Positions 1 through 10,861 of a DNA stretch of 64,000 nt are shown here, one piece after another. The notes beneath the pieces were generated by a model, which searched no databases, was not told the DNA's origin, and saw only the letters and a list, made by a program, of their open reading frames with translations. The position numbers were made by a program, and so were the translations under genes. The stretch is from Jaapia argillacea MUCL 33604 (taxonomy: Eukaryota > Basidiomycota > Agaricomycetes > Jaapiales > Jaapiaceae): NCBI GenBank assembly GCA_000697665.1, contig KL197711.1:983142-1047141 (forward strand), in the 5' to 3' direction. Each line of letters opens with the position of its first letter. The first letter of the stretch is position 1.

Positions 1-251
1 CACTATGGGCCGTAGTCCAAACAACAGCTCCATCCACAGTAACACTCTCAACATCTCCTACCACCTCCCAAACTTTCTCCGTCCCCTCGGGTGTCTCGAA
101 ACTCTCCATGCCTCTCACGCCGGGAGGAAATATGAAGGGCGTCATCACGAGGAACGGCGCGGATGTGGTGGATTTGGAGCCTGAGGGATATGTGTTTGAT
201 GCGAACCCTACAAGTTACAACTTTAACGCTTTCGTGGCGTATTCGGGGTGA
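1..251 (+). CDS. Glycoside hydrolase family 71 (alpha-1,3-glucanase), C-terminal end only
   Basis: The gene enters from the left edge and only its last 82 or so codons are present. They are read in the frame starting at base 3 and end in TGA at 249-251. The translation begins LWAVVQTTAP, has a TFSVPSGVSKLSMPLTPGG stretch and closes with YNFNAFVAYSG. That beta-rich tail is the typical end of fungal GH71 mutanases, secreted enzymes that cut alpha-1,3-glucan in fungal walls. The catalytic domain lies outside the window, so activity cannot be judged. No intron is seen in this piece. The family call is from recognised tail sequence; a search with the whole gene would settle it. Confidence 0.8.
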   Translation, partial: LWAVVQTTAPSTVTLSTSPTTSQTFSVPSGVSKLSMPLTPGGNMKGVITRNGADVVDLEPEGYVFDANPTSYNFNAFVAYSG

Positions 252-954
252 GAGCTGGCCCTGTGATCGGGTAGTGGTCGGGTTGTTGGCTGCTGGGGAG
301 ATGAAGAGTCTATCGTTATTCCTATCCGTAATTCGCATACGTTGTTGTGATATTGTGCTCGCCTAGATGGCTCTGTATTATCATTGTTGTATTTCATAGA
401 GATCTGTATCCATAGCTCCAGTCGTGAACGGAATTTGTTGTTATTCTGTGAAGACACAAATGTTATGGTGTCCTTCAGAACAGTGTTAGTCGAGATCCTG
501 GGATGAATTTCCTGTCTCTTCGAGTCTGCAGTCTGCGGCCTTTCACATAAGCTCCCTCGAACAGTGGTAAGGTTCAACAACAGACTCAGTCTGGTGATGA
601 ATGTGGAGGAAAATGGTAATCTCTTGGTTTGCAAGACAGTACAAGTCGCACAAATTATATATCTCTGCAACGCGGACCGTATCTATCTAGCTTGGGATGT
701 TGTCGAAGGGACAAATGAGGACATGCAGAATGAGGGATCACGATTCGAATATTATATCCGAAAGCGTGTTTATGATGGGAGAGAAGTAGCACATTGAGTC
801 AAAGTCATGAAGCTGCCGGCGAGATGGGAACGAACTGAAGGAAGGGATCAAAGGGAAAGGAAAGGCGAGCCAGTAGGATAACAGGCCTAGGCACAAAGGA
901 TGAGGAAGGGCTGATAGAGATAGAGACAATGTTGCTCACATGAGAAGAAAAAGA
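252..954. other. Intergenic interval, no gene seen
   Basis: About 700 bp lie between the GH71 stop and the stop of the minus-strand membrane protein, so this is a tail-to-tail (convergent) spacer. It presumably holds both 3' untranslated regions. The short ORFs here have no recognisable motifs and no splice signals that would join them. Confidence 0.6.
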
Positions 955-3900
955 TCATAGAACTGGTCCTATATAGTCATGACCACGTATGGCGCATGAG
1001 GATGAGGAAGCAACGAACTCGGCAGACTCGAATGATATGTCGATCTGGCTGTCTGACTCAGAGGGAGAGACGACTTCCACGACTGGGAGAGGAGGATCGG
1101 CTGGCAGAGAGACAGTGGCGTTAAGCGCGAAGATCGAGCAAGAGGAGGCCAAGTGGCTGATGGTAAACACCGAGTTTGTTGAAAGTTCCTGCGCTCGGAG
1201 AGATTCGTCACATAGCCAAAGGAAGGCCGGTTTCACAGGCTGGACGTCCTCGAGTGCCTCTTCAAGTTCTTGAAGGTGCAATAACTCGGTCGCTCTCGCC
1301 GATTCCCTAACCTCCTTAGCTATCTCTCGGCCTTCTTCAATGCCCTTGCGAATGAATTCGAGATGCCGGCCGATTGCTCGTCGCTCCTTTGCGGCGATCC
1401 GAGAAGCTCGATCCCTGGAATGATTCATGTCGAGAAGGCCAGCACGGAGCATCGCTAACTCGGAAAGGAGATCGTCCGAAACATCACTTGGCCCATTGCT
1501 TGCAAGATCGACGGATGAGAGGCAAGGAGAACATAAGCTGCGAGAAGATGGTGTCGATGTCGATGTCGAAGCGAAGGTGTCGACAGTGGAGTCACCCATG
1601 GCATGCACACCGTAGTTCATCTGCCAAGCTTCCAGGTAATCAGGGGAGTCGGATCGGAGGGACGTGAGACTCTTCACGGTCGTGGACGAATCGAAAGGGC
1701 ATGGCAACTCAGCAAGAGCGGGCGCTGCAAGGTCCGAGCAGCGGGCAACCAGGACATCGATACCGAGCTTGACATCTCGGAGGGCTTCCACTCCCTCGTT
1801 GATGTCTCGCCGGACGCGACGTATCCTGTGGTCAGCCGAGCGAAGAGCCTTGCGTTCCTTCTCTGAGATTTGCCTCCGTTCGTCGTGTAGTTGCTGAAGA
1901 TCCGCTCTGAGGCCTGAAAACCCAAGAGATGATTCGTCACCAGGTAGGCTAGGCCCTTCGCCAAGATCGAAGGATTTCTCAAGGTCGACAGGAGTGGTGG
2001 CTCGCCCAGGCGCTCGGCCTACAGAAGATACGACAGAGATAAGAGTGGAGGATCCCGACTTGAGTGGTAGGAGACAAGCCGAGGAAGGGATGTTGCCAAA
2101 GCTCGAAGTCATGTCGGCCCCAGAGACGAGCTTAGTCTGTTTGGCACCGTATAATTTAAATTCACCATCGATGAAATCCGGCCTCGGAGAAAAAATGTCG
2201 ACCAGACTGAGACTATGGAGTAACCTTGACCGTGATGATGAGGTGCTATCAGGGAGCAGTGATCCGACGAGAGAGTTGTTCAAGCACGAGAGGTGAGGTA
2301 TGTCAGAAAGGCTTCGCTGATGGTGGCTGACCACAGATTCAGGCTGCGTTGGTAGAACGACATCTTCGACAGGCGCGCTTGCCGATGGAGGCGATTTGGC
2401 GGCGTCGGTGTTCTGAACAATTGTTTTGATCCACAGGTCCAAGCTTGACTCCGATCTCGGTAGGGTGAATATTGTGCTGGAATCGAGCGAGGTTTCATGA
2501 CAATGAACAGAGAATACGTCTGAGGAGGAGGCGCTGCTGAGTAAACGACCATGAAGATTTCCGTTGTCCTTTTCGGAAGAGGATGCAAGGAACAGCAGGC
2601 GACCATAATATTTGTAGGCCCAGAAGAAACCAATAGTGAGGATAAGCTTGCCAGAGATCACAGCCCGCTGTCGGGATCCATGAGATCAGAACAGATCAGA
2701 TTAAGTGGAAGTTGAACACACCAAAAATGCGAGAGACTGAGCGTTCGCGGCACACACAATTGCCCACGAAATAATCAGAAGAGATGTGATCTTCACAAGG
2801 AGAGACCACGGAGTCCATGTCGACTGTGGAACAATGGGTAGACCTATCGGCACCTCCACGCTGCGGAATCCGCGGAAGACCACGTCAATGAGGTGATCCT
2901 GAAGATACACACAGACCAGTCAATTACGTCTAGAAGCAACTCGGAAAGGATTTGCTCACTATCAAGGAAGCGAGCTGCAGGTCTATCCACGTCTGGTGCA
3001 ACCGGTCCAATACGTCTCTGCTAGTCGGGTGGCCAATCCGACAAAGCTTCGAGCGTACGGTGGTGCATACCAGCTCACATATGGCAGTGAGAACCTAGGA
3101 GGAAACTGGTCAGAGGCTTGTAGTGGGAGGGGAAAGACGATGATGCTCACCGTGGTTGTCAGACTTGTAGCTTGTCCGAATTTGGAAAAGTTGGTGGAAT
3201 TGTTCACAATGCGGGGGATGCTACGAGCGAGCGGGTTTGAGCGACCGGAGTGGGAGGCAGAGAATTTTGAGGTCGCAGTACGGCCACCAACGAGAGTCGT
3301 GTTCTCGTGGTCGGAGGCAAGATCTGATTTGAGCATAAGTAAAGGGAAACGAATTTCAAAAGCATCGCGGTTACCGAGATGATGTGCGACCGCAAACCGA
3401 GAGGATTCAACTAAGGTCGTGTGATCCCATAAATGGGAACCAACAGCAGATTGTCCACGGCGACGAGAAAGTTGCTCCGAATCGATACCTCTGACCGCGC
3501 TGGCCTCTTGACGACAATCGATCCCAGTGAATAAGGACTTCGCAAAACGGAAGCAACCGGTGATGAGCTTGAAAATGGAGATTGCGCAGACAGCGGACGT
3601 GAAGTCAACTTCGATGCGATAATTCTGTGTACGAGGGATAAGCGTTCGCACAAGACGGATATAGGAGAAATGTGCCGAGAAAGAAACGGTGAGACTCGGA
3701 GTGCCCTCCAAAATTGATCCTATGATTGAACGCAAGCCTCCGCCAGTCTCTGGAATGAGCTGGGAACAGTCGTCGTCAAATCAAGTGATGATAAAACTTG
3801 CAACCGAATGCCACTCACGACCAATTGACTGGCAGTAGCAAGCATGAGAAGGGAAACTGCGACGAAGTACCAGGAGCGATGTGTACTAGTAGAACCTATT

Positions 3901-4769
3901 CTGCGGACACATTGGATAATTGCCCAACACATAATAACGGCGAGTATCGCCACGCAAGCGTCGCTGAGCATGTCCAGTCCCGTCGGCGTGGATATGGACC
4001 CGAGGCGGGTGCACTGCAAAATAAAGATGAGCAAATGATGGAGTGACCGATTTTTCGAACTTACCAATGAGATGAAGATCGCATGCGTTGAACGGCAGCA
4101 TCGCAGCAAACTAGGCACACTTCCTCCTGACAGGTGGCCAGTCTGCCAGAGTTCGGCGTGCAAGGTAACTAACGAATGCAACCAGACGCTGATACAAGCC
4201 TGAAAGGATACGAAACTGATGAGTACGAGTGGTATGGTGGGTGAGAAGGTACTCACCCTTACGATGTTCACCAATGAGATGGGATCGTTCTCGTCGACTG
4301 AGCTCAACCTTGGATGAAGTGACCAAGCGTTCGGCTCGAGGAACTTGATGGCTGGGTTTAGGTAGAACGACATCATATCTTGCGTCCCTAGCGAGGCTGC
4401 TTGGAAAATTTGGATTAGGAAAGCTGGGTTCATGCTCGAACCACCTCCACCTATCAGCACGGCTGAGGTCAATGCCCACAGGAAAAGTCGTGCTCGTCTG
4501 GAACCACGAGCAACGATCTGAGGAAATCCCAAGAGGACAAAGAACCAAACAATGGCGACGGGCGAGAAACCCGTATACTCGACCATGATGCGCTCCAAAG
4601 TGGCGGAGGGTGGAAGGACCTCCGTACTCGTGGATTGCAAGCTGACGACGAAGACTTCATCGGGCATTGCATCGAGGGCATCGTTGGGAGTGACTGCGAG
4701 TTGTATGAGGGAGAGGATGAGAGACACCCTGAAAGGGAAGAGGTGAAGAATTTGTTGGAAGTTGTTCAT
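955..4769 (-). CDS. Large multi-pass membrane protein with duplicated C-terminal coiled coils (unknown family)
   Basis: Eight exons join in frame: 4257-4769, 4065-4199, 3819-4013, 3375-3759, 3151-3323, 2960-3094, 2722-2898 and 955-2667, giving about 1,141 aa. All seven introns are GT-AG and 51-61 nt long. The start is the ATG at 4769; an in-frame ATG lies 20 codons upstream. The N-terminus looks like a signal anchor (SLILSLIQLAV). It is followed by about eight hydrophobic spans, for example SPVAIVWFFVLLGF, ACVAILAVIMCWAII and SWYFVAVSLLMLATA, with the last near VISGKLILTIGFF at residue 574. The C-terminal half is Ser-rich and contains two similar charged coiled-coil blocks, near residues 824-885 and 971-1048, each built round a KER(K/R)A core. 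I do not recognise the family. A transporter or receptor-like role would be speculation; a lineage-restricted membrane scaffold is the plainest reading. Confidence 0.75.
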
Positions 4770-5260
4770 GGCGGTTGTGGTAGTCGAACGATGGGGTGCA
4801 ACTGGGTTGAACAGACGAGTGAGCCCCACTTTATAGTCAGGTTGGCTGACAGAAATAACACAAGCAGACAGCAGATCCCTCGATCATGTCCAGGGTTCTG
4901 GCCAGCAATATCGAAACAGGTGCCAGTGTGGATCGAAATCATCAGTAAGGATTGCATGGCCTACACTCCACCGACGGAGATGCACCTTCTGCGAAGACGC
5001 CCGACAGCCAGAAAGTTTCACTGGAGTTAATTCTGAGCGAGCGATGGGTATGCAGCCCAGCAAGATTTTGATTTGAGGGAACATGGAGGTCGACGCGAAT
5101 GTGGCACGCGTTGGCGGAGTTTGAAACGCGACTTGCGAACTTCAACCCAGTTCGTGAATTCCCAAGGCTCCAGCTGCAGCTTGAGCAGCAGCTATCCTGC
5201 AGAAATCTGGCGTGAATTCTGAGCTGGACAATATCTGTTTCTTGCTAGCTTGCTTAGGCT
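4770..5260. promoter_or_regulatory. Divergent promoter region between membrane protein and Scm3-like gene
   Basis: 491 bp separate the two outward-facing start codons, so both promoters must lie here. I saw no clear TATA box or repeated motif. The assignment rests on gene geometry alone. Confidence 0.5.
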
Positions 5261-8200
5261 ATGGATCCACCCAGAAAAAACCCCTTTCCCTCCATTGAAC
5301 ATCCTCTTAGATTCCCCCTCATCACTCCTTCTGCTTCACCCCCAGTTTCTCGCTCCTTCCACGATGGTCCATCTCCTCCAAAGCGAGCCCGAACTAGCAG
5401 GGCGCCTTCGAGTTCTCTATCTGGCACCCCAGCTCAGGACCCAGCTCTAGACCTCCATTCTGCGAGGAGAGACTCTTCGCTTCGAGTTCTCAGTATCTGG
5501 TCACAACTAGCGGAAAAGTACACTCGAAGACTAGACGAGGACGACATTATCGATCTCAGAACGAACTCCGTCATCAAGGATCACGGCGTACTGCGTGGCA
5601 CGGATAATCAATACGAGGTTGGCTTTTTTGCTGATGCCGAGGAGGACGAGCGAAACCAAACGGATGGTGGCAGCGAGGGAGCCGGTGCTCAAACTGAAGA
5701 GGGGGAGGACGATGTAGACGAGATTGACGCATTTGCTCCTGAGGCCGACATTTCCGACGAATTGGAGTTGGAGAGGATGAGGAATAAAGTGCCGCCTGTC
5801 CAGGAGATGAACCCCGCCGACGCGGAAGATTTGAGGGAGTTCTTGGCTACTGAGCAGAGAAGGAGGGAGATATTGGGAGATGAAGAAGATTCGAGCGAGG
5901 ATGGGTTAGATCTCAGGTTTCAGCCAGATGAAGACGATGACGTGGAGGTTTCCTCGGCTCTTGGTGAAGTGGAAGACGGAGATGAGCAAACCGAAGAAGT
6001 CCAGGCAGGTGAAGTTGAGATGGACGAAGGGCGTGAAGAGGAGGACGATGAGGACGAGGGGGTGGAAGCAGATAAGGATGGTGAGCATACTTTAGAACAG
6101 GTGCAACATGACGAACCCCCTCGTCCAACTGTCGTTGGACGTGCATTCTCCCCCGACGACTCTTCGTCTGAGGATGAGTTTGGCGCGTGGGGCCAAGAGG
6201 ATGAAGCCAGTGCCGTCTATCTAGTTGGTGCCAACCCTCCGCCGGAGGCAGAACCCCTGGAGTCCTCTCCTCCATCCCCTGAACCTCCTCCTCCGCCCCG
6301 GTATACTCGCTCGGTCGCCAAGAAAGAACCGCGTCGTCAGAGGGATTCAATTTGGTTGTCCTCCCAGGATTCAGAACCTCCCCCTATCATTCCAGCACAC
6401 GATGTGCCGAAAACTAGAGCGCAATCCCGACCTGTCAAGAAAGCACCCTCAGAATTGTCCCCTCCATCCCCAGTGCTTTCCCCTCCCCAACTTCACACAC
6501 CCCCACAATCATCTTCTCCGATTATCGAATCGTCGCCTCTTCTCCCACCGCAGAGGCCTATTGTCGAACCGACAGAACGACCTTCCACGTCAACCGCACC
6601 CGCTCTCAATCAACCTGTCTCAGAACTTTCGTCCTCCCGCCCCAAACCTAGGCCCGCTTTCAAAGGGAAGCTCAAACCACTCGATCCCCGTAATGGTCTT
6701 ATGTCGGACGTGCAAACTTATAGACCTGACTTGGATTACGCTCAATTGCCCACTCCGAAGCTATTCAATAGAGGGCCCTCAGTGAAACCCAGATTGCAAT
6801 GTGAAGTGGTCATCACTCGAAGACCATCCAATGGCAAAGTTGCTACGAAGAAACCGTCGAACACATCACTTTCCGACGAAATCATTCCGCATGAAGAATC
6901 TGATATAGTGAAAGCGCTCAAGTCTGCCAATGGTGTCGGTTCTCGTCGGGCTCCGTCGAGATCGAAGGGAAAAGAGAAAGAGAGACCGAGGGAGGACACC
7001 CGTGACAACACGTTGAAAGGCGGCCGCTCATTGCACGCAGACGAAGACATCATTGATCTGACACTCTCCCCCGAGTTGTCTCCCGTCAAGGCGCGTCGCA
7101 GTCGTTCGGTTAAGAAGACGGAAAGACACCCGACATCAGAACCTTCATCGCCGATCATGCGCTCTCGTGGTAGCAAGCGAAAACGAGTTTTATCTGATTC
7201 TTCATCGGCTGCAACTTCAGCCAGGCCCACCCCGGTCAAGGAGATATCCCCTTCGGTATCTGGTTCGTTCAACTCGTCACCGGAAAGTCGCAAACATGGT
7301 ACGAATAGCGCTTTGAAACCAGAGGACGGCGTGGATGAGTCTGGTACGTTTGAACTGTTCTTCATAGCTGATTCGTTGCTTACATCGTATCGCAGACGAC
7401 GACTTAGATCACACCTCAAGCCCTCCTCGAAGCCGATCCGTTTCTCGAACCTCACGCCGTTCAGCGAGCAAACATCCACCCCCCGTATTGCGTCAGAACA
7501 CCCACGCGGCCTCAGTCCCACCGCCTGCCTTCCCTTCACATGGTGCACCTCATTATGATCCTATCCAGGGACAATACCTCCTTGCGCAGGCCATCAGTCA
7601 TTTGACATATGTGATGACTGCTACGGGATTTCCGGGTGTGAACCAACCTCCACAACACCCGTGGCCAAACCAATCATCGTCAGGGTCATCTTCCTTCCCA
7701 CCTTATCCGCATGCACCGTACCCCCATCACACTCCATGGGCACCTATCACTCCAACCCACCGCTCTCACCACAGAACCAACCATGATCAAAGATCTTCCT
7801 CTCCACCGTCTACCGCTGGGCCAAGTATGTCAAATTCGGTCTACACAACCCCTTCTTCGCACCATCCTCAGCCTTACCCATATATGTTCGACCCGTCAAT
7901 GTCGAATGCTACACTGCCTCCATCTTCTCCTGTCCCGTCGTCTCCGCCGCTTTCCCCAGGCTTAGATCATCGTTCGAAGTCACGAGGTCGGAGTAAGTCG
8001 AGTGGGAGACGGGTCTCCTTCAAACTTGACAGTGGATCAGAAGAGAGACTCCAACTGGAGGCCGTCGATGATTCCAAGCGAGCGCCGAGGATGAAGGGGA
8101 AACCTCCAGAACCCCAACGGATGGATGAGGGCAGTGCACCATCTCGCGAAATGCCTCCCGACGATCCCCAGCTCCTACCCAAGGCAAGTTCGAAGGGCAA

Positions 8201-8336
8201 GGGGAAAACACGAGCCATCAGTGATGACGATTTACCATCTCCAACTCAGGTCATGGGAATCCCTGAGAGAGGTAGGACACCTGGTCCCCCATCGAAGCTA
8301 TCCAGGGGAAGTAGTCAACCGATGCGAAAGCAGTAG
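5261..8336 (+). CDS. Acidic Scm3/HJURP-like protein, candidate CENP-A (CenH3) chaperone
   Basis: Two exons, 5261-7343 and 7396-8336, give 1,007 aa; the 52-nt intron is GTACGT to GCAG. Near residues 78-110 the sequence WSQLAEKYTRR, then DDIIDLRTNSVIKDHGVLRG, resembles the Scm3 domain (W..L.EKY then DxIDLxTG.I...G.LR). This domain binds the centromeric histone H3 variant and loads it at centromeres. It is followed by a long acidic D/E-rich stretch, Pro/Ser-rich linkers and basic patches, as expected for a histone chaperone with disordered arms. A DIIDLTLSPE segment near residue 596 looks like a SUMO-interacting motif. The C-terminal third has a short conserved-looking block (YDPIQGQYLLAQAI) of unknown role. 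It is larger than yeast Scm3. Another acidic nuclear protein remains possible. Confidence 0.6.
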
Positions 8337-8593
8337 GCCTGACTCTTCCGGCCTCCGTAGTTATAGACCCTGTAACGGTTGCTATGCTGTGTTGTATACC
8401 ACCAGAGTGCGTGTAGGGTTTTGAACTCCCTAAGGTCGAGATTTTCAGGCCACAGACGGTTCTAATGATCTGTTTGGCGGCTGGCGTGACATCCTCACGA
8501 TCACGCTGCACAACTTCAAGTTGTACATAATAACTTCATAAACCATCTTATCTGCATTTGCTTCTCATTCTTGTCACCCACCCTCCATTTCTC

Positions 8594-10586
8594 ATGTCTA
8601 CCTTCGTCCGGAACAAGGCTCTCGTGAATGCGAAATTCGAAGGTTACAGGCTGGACGCTCTGTCCCAAGACGATGTTGTCCGACGTTATAACTTGGAGTA
8701 CCGGCCTACTCAAGCAGCCGTCTCTGGTCGAACCTTCTTGTCCTTTGAGGAGGTCCAAAGCAGGATCAGACACAATCATCTTGCCGTTGGCGGTGGGACT
8801 GCAGTATACATAGACGATGGACTACGGGTTATACTAGTCCAAATCGATACGGTACGTTTCGTTACTGTTCTCCTGGCTTACCATTCTAACGTCCTTCCTC
8901 TTGCATTCAAAGTAGACAAGCCTCATTCCGTCGTTCAGGGTCGTCTTCGAAATGCCCCAGCCGATTGCCACGCCTTCTTCAGAGACATCGCATCGTGAAT
9001 ATCCATCAGTTGCACTCCTTGGATCAAACGTGTGCTTCGTATCCGACGGATACGGTGCCATGTACGTGCTCAATATCGAAGGAAATGGGACAGCTCAGTT
9101 CCTCGGAGCATATGAGTTGATAATCCCACCCACATTGGAATACCCTACCACCAACACGCCATTTCGCATCCATTATGCTGTTCAATCGGGGCCAGATACT
9201 GTGACTGTCATTGTCTCCTCCAAAAATCAATCAAAGAAGGGCTCAGACACCAGCGATGTGTCTCCTCAGTCAGTCAGAGGTCGCTTGTCTCACACCGAAT
9301 TCGACATCTGGGCTGCCGATTTCGTTTTACCCATGATGGAGTCCGATGGAATTCAGCCCATGAGGATCCGATGGTATCGTCGTGGAGAGGACGTCCCGAT
9401 ACTGGCTGCATACGACCTGTCGAGAGAAGCCTTTCTATTGGCCGGCTCCTCTCTCTACCGGGAGATCGGAGCTGCCACCCTCCCTTCAGAACCTGTAGAC
9501 GTCGAGATGGCACCTATTCCTCGTCCAGGAGACACTCTCGATGGGTGGAAGGATTTACCTCGTCCCCCACCGTACTCGTGGACCCAGACCGAGGACAGTG
9601 TCACTATCGCCTTTGCCCTGCCTTCTACTACCCTGAAATCCGATATCAAAGTCGCATTTTCCTCTCAAACGATAACGGTCCTTGTCCAAGGAAAGCACCA
9701 CGACACGATACCTCTTCCCAGTTATTCGTTGAAGACTCTCTGGGATAGGATCAAGCCTTCACCCTGTCTCTGGACCTGGGACCGGGAAGCGAACCATGCT
9801 TTCGGATTACTTACGTTACACCTAGACAAGCAGCACGAAGGAACTCGGTGGTCTCACGTATTTGCTGGTGCAGGGACGGTACCCTCGTCTCAAGCCAGTC
9901 CAGAAGATGTTGAAGTTCCCGAGACACTTGACCCATCAGAACTTGTCAACATCCGCGAGGCTCTCGAGAAATACACCGCTGCGATTCGCGATGGGTCAGA
10001 CTCGATCGGTCTTGGCCTAGGGGATGGAGTTCCAAGTTTAGGGAAAGACGAAATGGATGATGAAGTGGACGCATCAGTCGGTCGTTCCGCTCTGCTAACT
10101 TGGGTTGCCAGCGACGGGTCTACTCCCCCATGGTCTGAGAAGGAGCACGATACCTCGGTGACTGTGCTCTCAACTCCTTTCCCAGGAAAGCATGAGATAT
10201 CGTTGGTGACGAAGAACGGGCTTGATGGCCTTTTCTTTACCCTTCCTCAACAATCACCCACCAGATCCAGCCCAGACTGGATCCACAGTTCCACATTCTC
10301 AGCTCTTGCGTTCGTACTCGCCTCGAAGCGGGACACCCGATTCACCTATCACTCCTCTCAAACTGTCCTCGCCTTCGAGAGTGGTAGCTCGGCATATGGG
10401 GGCAATGTTTACATTTATCGAGGAGCTGGTGTCAGCGACAACTGGGCGAAGCAGGCAGTGCTCAAGATCAGTGGCGGCGCGTCTGGTGCGTTGCTGGGTG
10501 TGGCGGTGATGCGAGATTCAGACGGTCGGGATGTTATCATGTGTCTTTGTGAATCCGAGTGGATCATGCTACAGAAGGTGATTTGA
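8594..10586 (+). CDS. NudC domain-containing protein 1-like (CS domain)
   Basis: Two exons, 8594-8851 and 8916-10586, with one 64-nt intron, encode 642 aa. The first good ATG (MSTFVRNKALVNAKFEGYRL) begins the conserved N-terminal block of the NUDCD1/CML66 family. A beta-propeller-like region follows. A CS (p23/NudC-type) domain lies at roughly residues 300-395, from PPPYSWTQTEDSVTIAF to the DREANHAFGLLTLHL strand. CS proteins act as Hsp90 co-chaperones; NUDCD1 is linked to client folding with RNA helicase partners. Residues 350-400 are followed by an acidic helix and a C-terminal propeller-like part, so the family's domain order is kept. The gene ends 275 bp from the stop of the convergent phosphatase gene. 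Confidence 0.85.
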
Positions 10587-10861
10587 CGGTTTGACCAAGA
10601 TCAGGGCAATTGGTGGTGCAATGGAGAATTTGGCAACCATTTTGTACAAGGAAACTACAGTAAAGAGGACGACTCGAAGGAAACAATGTAGGATATAGTG
10701 GTGTAACAACAGTGACAGAGAACGAAGAGTTGGCAGTCAGAATCGAAACACTGTTGGATACAACTGACAATGATTACACGCCAATGGACTCAAGAGCGAA
10801 CCCACATGATGGAGGGATATGAAGACATTAGGAGGATAGTTATCGTAATCCATAGTAAGTC

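Noticed and set aside
6742-7548. 268-codon minus-strand ORF opposite the Scm3-like gene
   Set aside because: It is the reverse of a Ser/Pro-rich, compositionally biased coding exon and has no domain, promoter or splice context.
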